Shown here piece after piece: positions 35,267 through 45,086 of a DNA stretch of 64,000 nt. The notes beneath the pieces are model-generated. The model was not told where the DNA came from. It searched no databases and saw only the letters and a program-made list of their open reading frames with translations. Every line of letters begins with the position of its first letter. Positions within the stretch are counted from its first letter, which is position 1. The position numbers and the translations under genes were made by a program. Origin of the DNA: Chloroflexota bacterium (lineage in GTDB: Bacteria; Chloroflexota; Anaerolineae; Aggregatilineales; Phototrophicaceae); the NCBI GenBank assembly GCA_011523735.1, contig WTGB01000130.1, forward strand, positions 1 through 64,000, given 5' to 3'.

Positions 35267-37165
35267 GTGAAAACATTAAATTTTATCTCCAGGAAATATC
35301 TTGTCCTGACGATCACGTTACTGTTCTTGCTGCCGATCGGGCAGACGCTGGCGGCGGACATTATTGTGGACGCCGATTGCAGTCTGCCAAACGCCATACG
35401 CTCGGCAAACAGCGAGGACTTGGTCGAGCCAATGGCCGATTGCGAGCCGGGAGATAGCGATCGAGTTGATGAGGAGACGCCGCCGGGCTTGGACACGATC
35501 ACGATTGACATCGACGGCACGGTTGAAGGCCTCATCACGATTGAAGACACGCTGGCGGTAACATCCGATATTGAGATCGACGGCGGTGGCTACAGGATTG
35601 ATGGCGCTGGCAAGCAGATTTTTAGCGTGGCGGGCGGCTCGCTGGCGATCCAGGACTTGGTTTTGAGCAATGGCTATAGCGCGACCAACGGCGGCGCGAT
35701 CGCAGTGTTGGATGGGGCGCTCTCTCTTGCCAACAGCGCAATTCAGAGCAGCGCGGCTCTAGGGCAAGGCGGCGGCATTTATTCCAGCAATAGCGATGTG
35801 ACCCTGAGCGACAGCGACATCAGCGGCAATACCACTGGCGGCGCCAGCACAGACGCGCACGACCATAGCGCCCATGCACACAGCGCGGAAGACGCGGCCG
35901 CGCTCAACGCGCAAAGCGCAGAGCCGATACCGGTTGTGGAGAACCACAATGGCGGGGGCCTTTACTTCGTGGGCGAATCCAGCAGTCTGATCATCGATCG
36001 GAGCGGCGTAGCCAGCAATGCGTCGCCGGAGAGCGGTGGCGGCATTTACATCGCTAGCGGCAGCGCCACGATAAGCAACTCGACCATCAGCGGCAACAGC
36101 GCTGGCGCTGATGGCGGCGGCATCTATAACGCAGGCGCGAGCATTCTCACGCATGTAACGGTTGTCGGCAATAGCGCTGCAAACGGGGGCGGTATCTTTG
36201 ACGCCGCGCTGCTGCAACTGTACAACAGCATCCTAAGCGGCAATACAGGCGGTGATTGCAGTGGGTCCTTGAACGCCAATCTCGGTAACTTGATCAGGGA
36301 CAATTCCTGCAATCACGATGGCTTGACTGATGATCCTATGTTGCTGCTCTTGGCTGGCTCGCCAGCATACTACTTGCCGCAAGAACGCAGCCCGGCTATT
36401 GACGCCGCCATCCCCGAATATTGCTCGGCGCTGGACCAGCGCGGCATCAACCGACTGCCGGGGTCTTGCGATATTGGCGCGTCCGAGCATCAGGCCGGCG
36501 CCTTCAGTTTCCAGATTCAGAGCGCCCTCGCCGTGTTAACCCCGGGTGAAGGCGGCGGGAGCGACGACGCTGAAGAAGAAGAGGAGGAGCCAGAACCGAC
36601 GCCGGTGCAATCCAACTGCGGAGAACTGCCCGATCATATTATTGTGACCGAGTATACGCACAGCGTCTTTTGCAAGACGATGGACCACGTCGGCATCGGC
36701 AATGAGCTGCTGGTCAATAATGGCGCAATCTATGCGGTCGACCTTTTTGGATGGGTGGCGACGCCGCTCACCGTCTGCTTCCAGCATGAATCCGGAGCGA
36801 TCGTTTTGCTCGATGCGGCCAATTCGCCGCGCAATATCGTACCGCTGACGACCTGGACCGATGGCGACAAGCAATGCGCGACGGTTGACCGCGTTGGCTC
36901 GGCTGTCTTGATGCCGCTGACCTTCTTTACTTCCGGCGTGATCCCGGAACTGATATGGAATTTGACCGAGTGCAGCGTGACAACGACGGATATCCTCAAC
37001 TTGCGCGAAGGTCCATCGACCGACACCGCGACTCTTGCCAACGTACTCAACAATGTGACGCTTAGCGCGGACCGGCGCAATCTCGCGTTCTTCCGCGTGA
37101 ATTATTATGGCGTCATCGGTTGGTTGAGCGCGGATTACCTTTCGGGTGGAGACGATTGCCGATAA
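35267..37165 (+). CDS. Secreted beta-helix protein with a shared cysteine domain and SH3-like tail
   Basis: 632 residues, GTG start, signal peptide (YLVLTITLLFLLPIGQTLAA). Residues about 30-410 form a right-handed beta-helix of the choice-of-anchor Q type (CSLPNAIRSAN head, GGGIYN-type turns), interrupted by a His-rich loop (DAHDHSAHAHSAED, about 197-210) that may bind metal. An acidic linker follows. Then comes a domain of about 90 residues (from CGELPDHIIVTEYTHSVFC to CATVDRVGSAVLM) also found in the two proteins at 61842 and 62857. A C-terminal SH3-like domain (LNLREGPSTDTATLANVL) ends the protein. It probably acts at the cell surface. Confidence 0.7.
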   Translation: MKTLNFISRKYLVLTITLLFLLPIGQTLAADIIVDADCSLPNAIRSANSEDLVEPMADCEPGDSDRVDEETPPGLDTITIDIDGTVEGLITIEDTLAVTSDIEIDGGGYRIDGAGKQIFSVAGGSLAIQDLVLSNGYSATNGGAIAVLDGALSLANSAIQSSAALGQGGGIYSSNSDVTLSDSDISGNTTGGASTDAHDHSAHAHSAEDAAALNAQSAEPIPVVENHNGGGLYFVGESSSLIIDRSGVASNASPESGGGIYIASGSATISNSTISGNSAGADGGGIYNAGASILTHVTVVGNSAANGGGIFDAALLQLYNSILSGNTGGDCSGSLNANLGNLIRDNSCNHDGLTDDPMLLLLAGSPAYYLPQERSPAIDAAIPEYCSALDQRGINRLPGSCDIGASEHQAGAFSFQIQSALAVLTPGEGGGSDDAEEEEEEPEPTPVQSNCGELPDHIIVTEYTHSVFCKTMDHVGIGNELLVNNGAIYAVDLFGWVATPLTVCFQHESGAIVLLDAANSPRNIVPLTTWTDGDKQCATVDRVGSAVLMPLTFFTSGVIPELIWNLTECSVTTTDILNLREGPSTDTATLANVLNNVTLSADRRNLAFFRVNYYGVIGWLSADYLSGGDDCR

Positions 37166-37313
37166 CCATGGCATAGATCAGCGACGCTCAATATGGCGTC
37201 GCCGATTTGCCTTTGGAATAGCTTCGTTGCCCCAGCGGAAGCTATTGATCTTTCGCTGTGCGTTGCGGACGCCCATAAACTCGCGATGAGAAAACTGACT
37301 CCAGGACAAGTCG

Positions 37314-38072
37314 ATGCGATTTGATGCCAAGGTAGCTTTGGTCACCGGCGGGTCGCGGGGCATCGGGCGCGAGATCGCCAAGGCATTTGCGGCGCGGGGC
37401 GCGAAAGTCGCGGTGCATTATCGGCGCGATCTGGCGGCGGCTCAAGCGACCGAGAGACTGCTGGACGGCGAGGGGCATATCATTGTAAAAGCCGACATAG
37501 CCCAAGCCGCGGCAGTCAAACAGATGGTGGATACAGTCGCAGAGCGGATGGGCAAGATCGACATCTTGGTGAATAACGCCGGGATCTACGAGGAGCTGCC
37601 GCTGCCTGAAGCCAGCTACGAAGAATGGGTAGAGTATTTTCCGCGCATACTCAGCGTTAATCTTTATGGCGCGGCCAACGCTATCTATTGCGCCGCTCAA
37701 CACATGATGAAACAGGGAGGCGGGCGCATCGTCAATATTTCGTCGCGGGGCGCTTTCCGTGGCGAGCCGGTTGCGCCGGCTTATGGCGCGAGCAAAGCGG
37801 GCTTGAACAGCCTGGGGCAGTCATTGGCGAAATTGCTGGCGCCGCATAATATCTTCATCGGGACAGTGGCGCCGGGCTTCGTAGAGACGGATATGGCGGC
37901 CAAGCGTCTGTCACAGCCGGATGGCGACGAGATCCGGCGGCAATCGCCCTTGAACCGCGTGGCCAAGCCGGAAGAAGTCGCCCATGTCGCTGTCTTTCTG
38001 GCATCGGAGGGGGCGGAGTTCACGACCGGCACCATCGTCGATGTCAATGGCGCCTCCTACCTGCGCAGTTAA
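37314..38072 (+). CDS. Short-chain dehydrogenase/reductase, FabG-like
   Basis: 252 residues: TGGSRGIG cofactor motif at 10-17, NNAG, NISSRGAF with catalytic Ser, YGASKAGLNSL with Tyr and Lys, and the end TGTIVDVNGASYLRS. It resembles 3-oxoacyl-ACP reductases and sugar dehydrogenases; cofactor and substrate are not determined. ATG 37314 follows AGGAC. The GNAT gene starts 18 bases after its stop, so the two are probably co-transcribed. Confidence 0.83.
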   Translation: MRFDAKVALVTGGSRGIGREIAKAFAARGAKVAVHYRRDLAAAQATERLLDGEGHIIVKADIAQAAAVKQMVDTVAERMGKIDILVNNAGIYEELPLPEASYEEWVEYFPRILSVNLYGAANAIYCAAQHMMKQGGGRIVNISSRGAFRGEPVAPAYGASKAGLNSLGQSLAKLLAPHNIFIGTVAPGFVETDMAAKRLSQPDGDEIRRQSPLNRVAKPEEVAHVAVFLASEGAEFTTGTIVDVNGASYLRS

Positions 38073-38090
38073 GCGGCGAAACACAGCGCC

Positions 38091-38654
38091 GTGATAACAG
38101 GACCGGAGCTCTCAAGCGCACGCCTGCGCATCCGGCATTTTGAAATGCGCGACCTGGACGATTGCCGGCGTTTTCGGCGCGAAGTCTTCGGCTTGCAAGA
38201 GCAGCGGGAAACCGCGACAGCCTGGCTGCGCTGGACGATCGACAGCTACCGCGAGCTGGCCAACCTGAGTCAGCCGCCTTATGCAGATTACGCCTTGGAA
38301 CTGCTTGGCAGCGGCGAGTTCATTGGTTCAGTCGGCATCGTGCCGACGGTTGTGCCCTGGAGCGCCTTGGATGGCGATGCCTCGGATAACCGGCTCAGTC
38401 CGGAAGTCGGTTTGTTTTGGGGCATCCTGCCAGCTTATCGGCGGCGCGGTTATGCCAGCGAAGCGGGCCAAGCGCTGGTTGGATTCCTCTTCGGCACACT
38501 AAATTTGCGGCAGGCGGTGGCGACGACCGAGCATGACAACATCGCCTCACAGAAGACCATGAAGCGGCTGGGCATGACGCTGTACGTCAATCCGCTCTCC
38601 GAGCCGGCTTGGTGCCAAGTAGTTGGCAAGCTCGAGAACGCGGGAAGGGATTGA
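38091..38654 (+). CDS. GNAT-family N-acetyltransferase
   Basis: 187 residues starting at GTG. The GNAT core is recognisable: ARLRIRHFEMRDLDDC, LFWGILPAYRRRGYASEAGQAL (acetyl-CoA segment, about 124-145) and TTEHDNIASQKTMKRLGM. Substrate unknown. The ribosome site is weak, so translation may depend on the SDR gene upstream. A weak hairpin (CCCAAG and CTTGGG) follows within 30 bases of the stop. Confidence 0.72.
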   Translation: MITGPELSSARLRIRHFEMRDLDDCRRFRREVFGLQEQRETATAWLRWTIDSYRELANLSQPPYADYALELLGSGEFIGSVGIVPTVVPWSALDGDASDNRLSPEVGLFWGILPAYRRRGYASEAGQALVGFLFGTLNLRQAVATTEHDNIASQKTMKRLGMTLYVNPLSEPAWCQVVGKLENAGRD

Positions 38655-38797
38655 TCCCAAGATCTCGAAACTATGCTTGGGTCCTTCTAAGCCACCGGCT
38701 GGAATATTCGCGAGCGATGCTGGTATGTTTCGGTCTGAAGGCCGCTTGATACCGATGTAGTTGCTACATACTTTGTAGCCTGATTTTGTCACGCAGA

Positions 38798-38826
38798 TTG
38801 AAGACTTGAGCCGTCAAGGGTACAAT
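38798..38826 (+). promoter_or_regulatory. Sigma-70-type promoter of the 5'-nucleotidase gene
   Basis: TTGAAG (38798-38803) and TACAAT (38821-38826) are separated by exactly 17 bases, 62 bases before the ATG. Confidence 0.65.
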
Positions 38827-38888
38827 CAGGCGACGGACACGGTATTTTTCCAAACATGGACTTTAGGTCACAAGATAAGGAGAGAAAC

Positions 38889-40481
38889 ATGAATCGCAAG
38901 TTTGTTTTGATACTGGGCTTGCTATTGCTTCTGGCAGGCATAGCAAGCGCGCAGGATGAGAGCTTCGAGCTCACCATCATGCATACGAATGACGTGCATG
39001 GACATCATGAACCGCAGCGCAATGGCGATGGTGGCGCGGCGCGTCAGGCGACTGTGGTGCAGCAGATCCGGGGTGAAGTGGACAACCACCTCTTGCTGGA
39101 TGCTGGCGACCGCTTCACGGGTACGCTATTCCATGTACAACATCGCGGGCAAGACAGCGTAGAGATCATGAACGCCATCGGCTACGATGCGATAGCGCTG
39201 GGCAACCACGAATTCAACGAGGGAAGCGATGGGCTAGCGAATTTCGTAACCAGCCTCAACTTCCCCTCACTGAGCGCCAATATCGATTTCAGCGCAGATC
39301 CGTTTCTGGCAGGTTTGGTCGAGCCATCGGTCATCCTCGATGTCGGTGGCGAATCCATCGGCATCATCGGTTTGACCACACCGGAAACCGTGGTTCTGAA
39401 CCGGCCAAGCGATGATCTAGTTTTCAGCGATGACCTGGTCGGCGTCACGCAGGAGCAAGTTGATAAGCTGACGGCACAGGGCGTCAACAAGATCATTCTA
39501 CTGACGCATCTCGGCTATGAGCCTGATGTAGAATTGGCGCAATCGGTCAGCGGCGTCGATGTTGTCGTCGGCGGGCACACCAACACTTTCCTCAGCAACG
39601 CCTACAGCGGCGCACTCGGCGGGTATCCAACTGTGTTGGAAAGCGCCAGTGGCGAGCCAATCTTGGTCGTGCAAGCCGATACTAAGACCATATATCTGGG
39701 GCGGCTGGATGTTGAGTTTGATGGGGATGGCTTGCTGACAGACTGGGACGGCGATGCGATTCTGCTGAGCCGCTATATCAGCCCCGATCCTGCAATCAGC
39801 GATCTGATCGCCACCTTGGCTGAGCCAATTACGAAATTGCGCGCGCAGCCGGTCGGTGAAAGCGCAGTCGATTTGACCGGCACCAGCCCGCGCCTCTGCC
39901 GGATTGAGGAGTGCCTGCTCGGCAATCTGATCGCCGACGCGATGCTGGAAGAAACCGGCGCCGACATCGTCATTCAGAACGGCGGCGGCATCCGCGCTGA
40001 TATCGCGGCCGGCCAAGTATCGCTGGGCGATGTCTTGAACGTGCTGCCCTTTGGCAATTTGATTAGCACCTTTGACTTGAGCGGCGCTGATGTGATCGTT
40101 GCTTTGGAGAACGGTGTCAGCCGGGTTGAGGTCGATGAAAACAACAATCCAGTGGTTGATGGCGCTGCCGGGCGCTTCCCGCAAGTCGCTGGCCTGCGCT
40201 ACGTATTCGACGCGACGCAGGAACCGGGCAGCCGCATTGTCAGCGTCGATGTCATGCAAGATGGCGAATTCGCGCCGATAGATCCGGAAGCGATGTATTT
40301 TGTCGCCACCAATGATTACATGCGCGGCGGCGGCGACGCCTATTCCGTCCTCGAGACCAACGCGGTCAATGCCTACGATCAGGGCCGCCCGCTGGATCAG
40401 GTGGTAGCCGACTATATCGCGGCGAATAGCCCGATAAGTATTGAGCTGGATGGGCGCATCGTGCATCAAGCCGCTGAATAG
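38889..40481 (+). CDS. Secreted 5'-nucleotidase / UshA-like phosphoesterase
   Basis: 530 residues with a signal peptide (FVLILGLLLLLAGIASAQ). The metallophosphatase domain has TNDVHGH, DAGDRFTGT, GNHEFNEG, THLGYEPD and GGHTNT, which ligate two metal ions; the last motif has Asn where many relatives have His and E. coli UshA has Gln. The C-terminal domain has NGGGIRADI and LPFGNL for nucleotide binding. It probably hydrolyses nucleotides or sugar nucleotides outside the cell to recover phosphate and nucleosides. ATG 38889 follows AAGGAGA. A strong terminator follows. Confidence 0.87.
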   Translation: MNRKFVLILGLLLLLAGIASAQDESFELTIMHTNDVHGHHEPQRNGDGGAARQATVVQQIRGEVDNHLLLDAGDRFTGTLFHVQHRGQDSVEIMNAIGYDAIALGNHEFNEGSDGLANFVTSLNFPSLSANIDFSADPFLAGLVEPSVILDVGGESIGIIGLTTPETVVLNRPSDDLVFSDDLVGVTQEQVDKLTAQGVNKIILLTHLGYEPDVELAQSVSGVDVVVGGHTNTFLSNAYSGALGGYPTVLESASGEPILVVQADTKTIYLGRLDVEFDGDGLLTDWDGDAILLSRYISPDPAISDLIATLAEPITKLRAQPVGESAVDLTGTSPRLCRIEECLLGNLIADAMLEETGADIVIQNGGGIRADIAAGQVSLGDVLNVLPFGNLISTFDLSGADVIVALENGVSRVEVDENNNPVVDGAAGRFPQVAGLRYVFDATQEPGSRIVSVDVMQDGEFAPIDPEAMYFVATNDYMRGGGDAYSVLETNAVNAYDQGRPLDQVVADYIAANSPISIELDGRIVHQAAE

Positions 40482-40523
40482 CGCCGGGCGCTGCGAAAGC
40501 CTGTCTCTGCATTCGCAAGTACG

Positions 40524-40555
40524 AACCGCTGGCAAGAGCCGGCGGTTTTCTTTTT
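40524..40555 (+). terminator. Rho-independent terminator after the 5'-nucleotidase gene
   Basis: ACCGCTGGC and GCCGGCGGT form a nine-pair stem around an AAGA loop, followed by TTTCTTTTT. Confidence 0.82.
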
Positions 40556-40668
40556 CGGAGGGGGGCGGCAACGGCGATTGCACTACGCCGATGGTGATGA
40601 TATGCCGCCGCCGCTTATATGTTATATTCATTAGTATCAAGTGCGAAGCGCAGCAAGCTGATTGGACC

Positions 40669-43600
40669 GTGGCTGAAGAGAACCGATTTTACGATCTGTT
40701 TTTTGTCTATCACCCCGACGATGTCTCAATTGTCCGGCGGATCGCCGCGCAATTGAACGCTATGGGCAGCGTATGCCGCTTCGAAGAGGACGACTTCAGT
40801 AAGAGCGCGGTGGATATCGGCGCGCTGAAAGACGGCGTCTTGCGTTCGCATGCGGTCGGGGTGGTACTGTCGTCGGAATCGGCCGCCAGCCAGCTTTGCA
40901 ATGAACTGATCCAGCATGCCGTCAACAACAGCAAACGCATCGTCAGTCTGATTCTTGATGAAGACATTGAGGTGGAGGTGCACCCGGCGATCGCCGACAA
41001 TCCCTTCGTGTTCTTCCGCCAGCAAGATGATCTGGCTGAGCGGGTTGATGAGCTGCGGTGGTATCTGACGGTCGATCACGAAACGAGGCAGCATACTGAA
41101 TTGCTGGTCGCGGCCGACCTGTGGCAGCGGCGAGGTCGGCGGCCCAGCCAGCTCTTGCCGCCGGAGCGAGTGGCTGAGGCGCGGCGGTGGCTGGCGGATG
41201 GCAGCGGGCGAAAGCTGAAGCCATCGCCTTTGCTGGTCGAATTCATCCATAACAGCCGGCGTCAGCGGCAGCCAGGCACAGCTTCCTTTCCCCGCGCCCG
41301 GTTGGTTTTGGCATGTATTGCTCTGATTGGGCTGATACTAGGTTTCCTGCTGCTGCGCGCGGCGCTGGAGGCAAACCAGGCAACGCGAGCAGAAGCCGCT
41401 CAAACGCAAGCGGCGCAGACGCAACTGGCTCTGACCGACGCTGCCGCCACCGCAGCCAGTGACAGCGCCCTGAGCCTGGTTGACGCGCTCGCGGCAACCA
41501 GCGCTATCATCGGCGAATCGGTCAACCAGACAGCGCAGGCAGTTGCTGCTACCGCGACACAAGCGCTGTATGCCAGCGAAACCGCGCAAGCCGTTGCAAC
41601 AGTGCTACGCGCGACAGAGATTTACGAGCAAGCCCGCGATGCTGACGCGGCTCGGCTGGTGGAAGCGGCGGAAGCGGCGCTGGAGGCCGGCGATGCTGAA
41701 CTTGCCCTGGCTTTGGCTTGGGTGGCGCAGGATGCCCTGGACGAGCCCAAGCCGGCTTATCGCGCGCTGCGGCGGGCGGCATCGCTGGCAAGCAACGCAA
41801 TGCTGGACGCAGTCGCAATGCCCCGCTTTCAGCCCGGTGGCGGGCATTTCGCGGTGATCGCTGAGGCCGGCGACTCGGTACGGATATACGAGAGCGCGAC
41901 CTGGAATCTCAAGGCGGAGCTAAGCGATCAGGAAGCACCGATTTCGCAGTTGGCATACAATCCAGATGGCAATCGGTTAATCACTGCGTCAAGCGCTGGC
42001 GAGATCGTCATACGCGCCAGTGATAGCGGCGCCGTCATCAAGCGCTGGTCCGGGCATGAGGGGGCGATCAAGGCCGTTGCCTTTCATCCAACGGGAAACA
42101 AGCTTTACACCGCCGGCAGCGAGCCCCTGTTAGCCGCCTGGGACATCAATAACGGTGAAGCGCTCGGGACATATTCCCCGGAAGAGGGCGGAGTCCTTAT
42201 CATCGACGAGTTGCTGGCGCCGGCCGATGGCGGTCGGATCATTGGCTGGGCGGCCGACGATGGTAAGCGCGTCATGGTCCAGTGGGCGGCGGAGTCGCTT
42301 GCGCGCCTGAGCGCGGACAGCAACGGACTCCTCTATCGCGGCTATGACTCGGCTGGTCGCTATGCTTATAGCGGCGGGCGCAGCCTGCCCGCCTACCCCG
42401 GCGATCCTAATACCGGTGATCTCGTCATTTGGGACCTCTCTACCGGCGAGCAGACCACGCGGCTCGATGATGGCTTCAACTGGTCTTTGGGTGACCTTAC
42501 CGCCGCCAGCGATGACTTGCTCTTCGCCAGTTTTCATGACGATGTGGCGCTAATTGGCGTGAAGAGCAGCGATGGCGGTCAACGCGCTGGTCTGGTCAAT
42601 CTCGCCGATGGCGGCCTCATACAGCAATACGATAGCGAGCTCGCCGCCAATTTAATCTCAGCCGCTTTCCTGGACCGGGCGACGCTTCTGTCGCTGACGC
42701 GAGACAAGCGCGTGGTTCTGTGGTCAATTGCGGACGGCAGCATCATCCGCGAGATCAGCGGCGCCGGACAGGAACTGACGGAGATCAGTTTTAACGCGGC
42801 GGCCAATACGGTCATTGGCTGGGCAGACGACGGTCGAGCTTTTTTGTGGCGCATACACGAGAGTCGGAGCGAATCGGTCCAGTTGCTTTCCGAAGCTTTG
42901 CCGGGCAGCGGCATTAGCCCGAGCGGCGAGGTACTGCTCCTCCTCGAAGATACCGGATTAAGCTTGACCTCGGTGGAAACAGGCGAGACCAAACTGGAGA
43001 TTGATGCTTCGTCCATCTGGCAGCAGGGCGCTTTTTTCGCGGTGTACGATGGCGCACGCGTCAGGCTGTTTGATAGCGAGAGTGGAGAAGAACTGCATAG
43101 CTGGTCCCTTGTACAGGACAGTCTGCCTGCGCTGCATGTTTCGGCTGATGGCGCGTGGCTGCTGGCGGTGGCGGACGGCGACGCGTTTTGGCTGCTGGGG
43201 CGTGAACGCGGCGAGCCGCTTAAGCTGGAAGCCGGCAATGCGAGCGCGCCATCCAAAGTCGAATTCTCGGCAGACGGCGAGCGCATGCTCAGCCTGCACC
43301 AGAATCGCGCCATCTTGTGGGACCTCAGCAACGGGCAGGCGCTGGGCGGATATGTTCTTGGGCAGGTGCCAGCGATCGCTGTGGATGCGGCATTTGGCGC
43401 TGGCAGGGAGAACTTGACCTTCTTCGTCCAATTGGAGAACGGCCTGGCGAGCTTGACGACATTGACCGCGCCTGAAAATGTGCTCAGGCGCAACACGTAC
43501 ATTGACATCGAGGCTGGCAAACTGTCGCGAGATGGGACGGCGCTCTTGCTGAAACTGCGCCAGGGCGGTATTCGCATCCTTGACACAGCCAGCGGAGAAG

Positions 43601-43938
43601 TGATTTACCGCTTGCCCAAAGCTTCTGTCCTGCCCAGCCAATGGCAGTACCTGACCGAGCCAGGTCTGCTTGTCATAGCTGCGGGAGGAGAATTGAGCAT
43701 CTGGGATGTGACGGATGGGGAAGTCGATCAGCGTTTTCTGCAGAGCCAGCCCATCACTGAATTCAGCCTGAGCGACGCTGGGCGTCATATAATCACGCGT
43801 GATGCGGGGGACCTGCACCGCTTCTGGCGCGTCGAGAGTCCGGCGGAATTGCTGCGGCGCATCGAAGCGGAAAATCCCCCGCGGGAATTGACCTGCACCG
43901 AACGCCTGCGCTATCTCGTCCTGCCGCTCTGCGAATGA
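40669..43938 (+). CDS. TIR-domain protein with one membrane segment and WD40-like propeller
   Basis: 1089 residues from GTG 40669. The frame is open further upstream, but an ATG at 40591 precedes TATATT-like -10 boxes near 40617-40630 and a terminator lies at 40524-40555. Residues about 7-135 are a TIR-like domain: YDLFFVYHPDD, VGVVLSSESAASQLCNEL (the Glu after the Cys matches the catalytic Glu of TIR NADases), then FVFFRQQDD. A membrane helix lies at about 210-230, followed by an Ala/Gln/Thr-rich helix and, from about 375 to the end, WD40-like repeats. A cytoplasmic TIR domain tethered to an extracytoplasmic propeller suggests a sensor, possibly an NAD-degrading one. Its ATGA stop overlaps the GT4 start. 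Confidence 0.72.
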   Translation: MAEENRFYDLFFVYHPDDVSIVRRIAAQLNAMGSVCRFEEDDFSKSAVDIGALKDGVLRSHAVGVVLSSESAASQLCNELIQHAVNNSKRIVSLILDEDIEVEVHPAIADNPFVFFRQQDDLAERVDELRWYLTVDHETRQHTELLVAADLWQRRGRRPSQLLPPERVAEARRWLADGSGRKLKPSPLLVEFIHNSRRQRQPGTASFPRARLVLACIALIGLILGFLLLRAALEANQATRAEAAQTQAAQTQLALTDAAATAASDSALSLVDALAATSAIIGESVNQTAQAVAATATQALYASETAQAVATVLRATEIYEQARDADAARLVEAAEAALEAGDAELALALAWVAQDALDEPKPAYRALRRAASLASNAMLDAVAMPRFQPGGGHFAVIAEAGDSVRIYESATWNLKAELSDQEAPISQLAYNPDGNRLITASSAGEIVIRASDSGAVIKRWSGHEGAIKAVAFHPTGNKLYTAGSEPLLAAWDINNGEALGTYSPEEGGVLIIDELLAPADGGRIIGWAADDGKRVMVQWAAESLARLSADSNGLLYRGYDSAGRYAYSGGRSLPAYPGDPNTGDLVIWDLSTGEQTTRLDDGFNWSLGDLTAASDDLLFASFHDDVALIGVKSSDGGQRAGLVNLADGGLIQQYDSELAANLISAAFLDRATLLSLTRDKRVVLWSIADGSIIREISGAGQELTEISFNAAANTVIGWADDGRAFLWRIHESRSESVQLLSEALPGSGISPSGEVLLLLEDTGLSLTSVETGETKLEIDASSIWQQGAFFAVYDGARVRLFDSESGEELHSWSLVQDSLPALHVSADGAWLLAVADGDAFWLLGRERGEPLKLEAGNASAPSKVEFSADGERMLSLHQNRAILWDLSNGQALGGYVLGQVPAIAVDAAFGAGRENLTFFVQLENGLASLTTLTAPENVLRRNTYIDIEAGKLSRDGTALLLKLRQGGIRILDTASGEVIYRLPKASVLPSQWQYLTEPGLLVIAAGGELSIWDVTDGEVDQRFLQSQPITEFSLSDAGRHIITRDAGDLHRFWRVESPAELLRRIEAENPPRELTCTERLRYLVLPLCE

Positions 43939-45086
43939 TCGCTATGAAGCGCATACTTTTTGCCTCCTGGTATAGCGGCTTGGGCGGCGGCGAGACAGAC
44001 CTGCTGTCGCTTGTGGGTACGCTGGACGCGGGCAAGTACGAGAGCCATCTGCTGCTGCCGGCCGAAGGAAGATTGGCGGAGCGCTGGCGGACGCAAGGTC
44101 GGCATACGCATATCATCCCCTATCGCGGCGCATCGACATATTTTCTACCGGCGGTCTGGGCGCGATTCCCGGCGGTCCGCCGCTTTGCCGAGCTTCTGGC
44201 GCGCGAGCGCATTGACCTGGTGCACAGCGATTATCATACTTTGCCCTTGATCGCCCCGGCAGCGCAGTCTTTGAGCATCCCGCTGATGTGGACGGTGCAT
44301 GGCTGGTGGTTCGCGCCGAAACCCTGGCAGCGCGTTTTCTTCCGCGGATTGCGCGCGGTGGCCCGCTCGAAAGCCATCCGTGACGGTTTCCTGGGCAAGC
44401 CTCCCTTCATGGACGCGGCGACATTGCCCGTTGTCTATTCCGGCGTGGATACGAAGCGCTTCCATCCAGGGCTGAATGGCATGAACCTCCGTCGCGAGAT
44501 CGGGCTCAGCGAAGACGCCAATGTCGTGGTGATGGTCGGACGCTTTCAGCGAGTCAAGGGACACCACATCTTTCAGGCGATGGCTGAGAACGTGTTGGCG
44601 GCAATGCCGGAGACGCAGTTTGTGATAGCGGGCGATGATGCCTTCGGCGCGCGGTCCGATCAGCGCTATCGTGATGAGATCCTGGCTCGCGCAGAATCCA
44701 GCGCTGTACTGCGCGAGCGCCTGCGCTACATTGGATTCCGCCAGGATATCGAGTCCCTCTACGCCGCGGCTGATGTCGTCGTATGCCCATCCGAGTTCGA
44801 GAGTTATGGCAAAGCCAACCTCGAAGCGATGGCTTGCGGCAGGCCTGTTGTAAGCAGTCGGCACGGCGGACCTGCGGAAACGGTGGTCGAGGGGGTCACC
44901 GGGTTTCTGGTCGACAGTGGCGATGCAGAGGCGATGGCGGCGCGGGTCATGCGCTTGCTCGATGATGCGGCGCTGCGGAAAGCTATGGCCGCCGCGGGCA
45001 GGCAACATGTCGAGGCGGGTTTTTCCCCGGAAGCAGCTGCCATCGCCTATCAGCAGATTTTTGAAGAGTTGCTCCAGCTTAGTTGA
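43935..45086 (+). CDS. Glycosyltransferase family 4
   Basis: 383 residues. Glycine-rich donor loop near the start (WYSGLGGGETDLLSLV), VVMVGRFQRVKGHHIFQAM around residues 197-215, and the C-terminal PSEFESYGKANLEAMACGRPVV with the two catalytic Glu residues (EX7E pattern). These enzymes build lipopolysaccharide-like or exopolysaccharide glycans. It overlaps the TIR gene stop by four bases (ATGA), so translation is coupled; ATG 43944 is an alternative start. The 3' end overlaps the convergent NmrA-like gene by eight bases. Confidence 0.85.
   Translation: MIAMKRILFASWYSGLGGGETDLLSLVGTLDAGKYESHLLLPAEGRLAERWRTQGRHTHIIPYRGASTYFLPAVWARFPAVRRFAELLARERIDLVHSDYHTLPLIAPAAQSLSIPLMWTVHGWWFAPKPWQRVFFRGLRAVARSKAIRDGFLGKPPFMDAATLPVVYSGVDTKRFHPGLNGMNLRREIGLSEDANVVVMVGRFQRVKGHHIFQAMAENVLAAMPETQFVIAGDDAFGARSDQRYRDEILARAESSAVLRERLRYIGFRQDIESLYAAADVVVCPSEFESYGKANLEAMACGRPVVSSRHGGPAETVVEGVTGFLVDSGDAEAMAARVMRLLDDAALRKAMAAAGRQHVEAGFSPEAAAIAYQQIFEELLQLS

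Noticed and set aside
38657-38681. Hairpin CCCAAG/CTTGGG after the GNAT gene as terminator
   Set aside because: Stem of only six pairs, long loop and no T run; too weak to report as a feature.
39498-40640. Minus-strand frame opposite the 5'-nucleotidase gene
   Set aside because: The plus strand encodes all metallophosphatase motifs; no family match or ribosome site on the minus strand.
40441-40668. N-terminal extension of the TIR protein up to 40441
   Set aside because: It would read through the preceding gene's end and a strong terminator, and lies upstream of the likely promoter.
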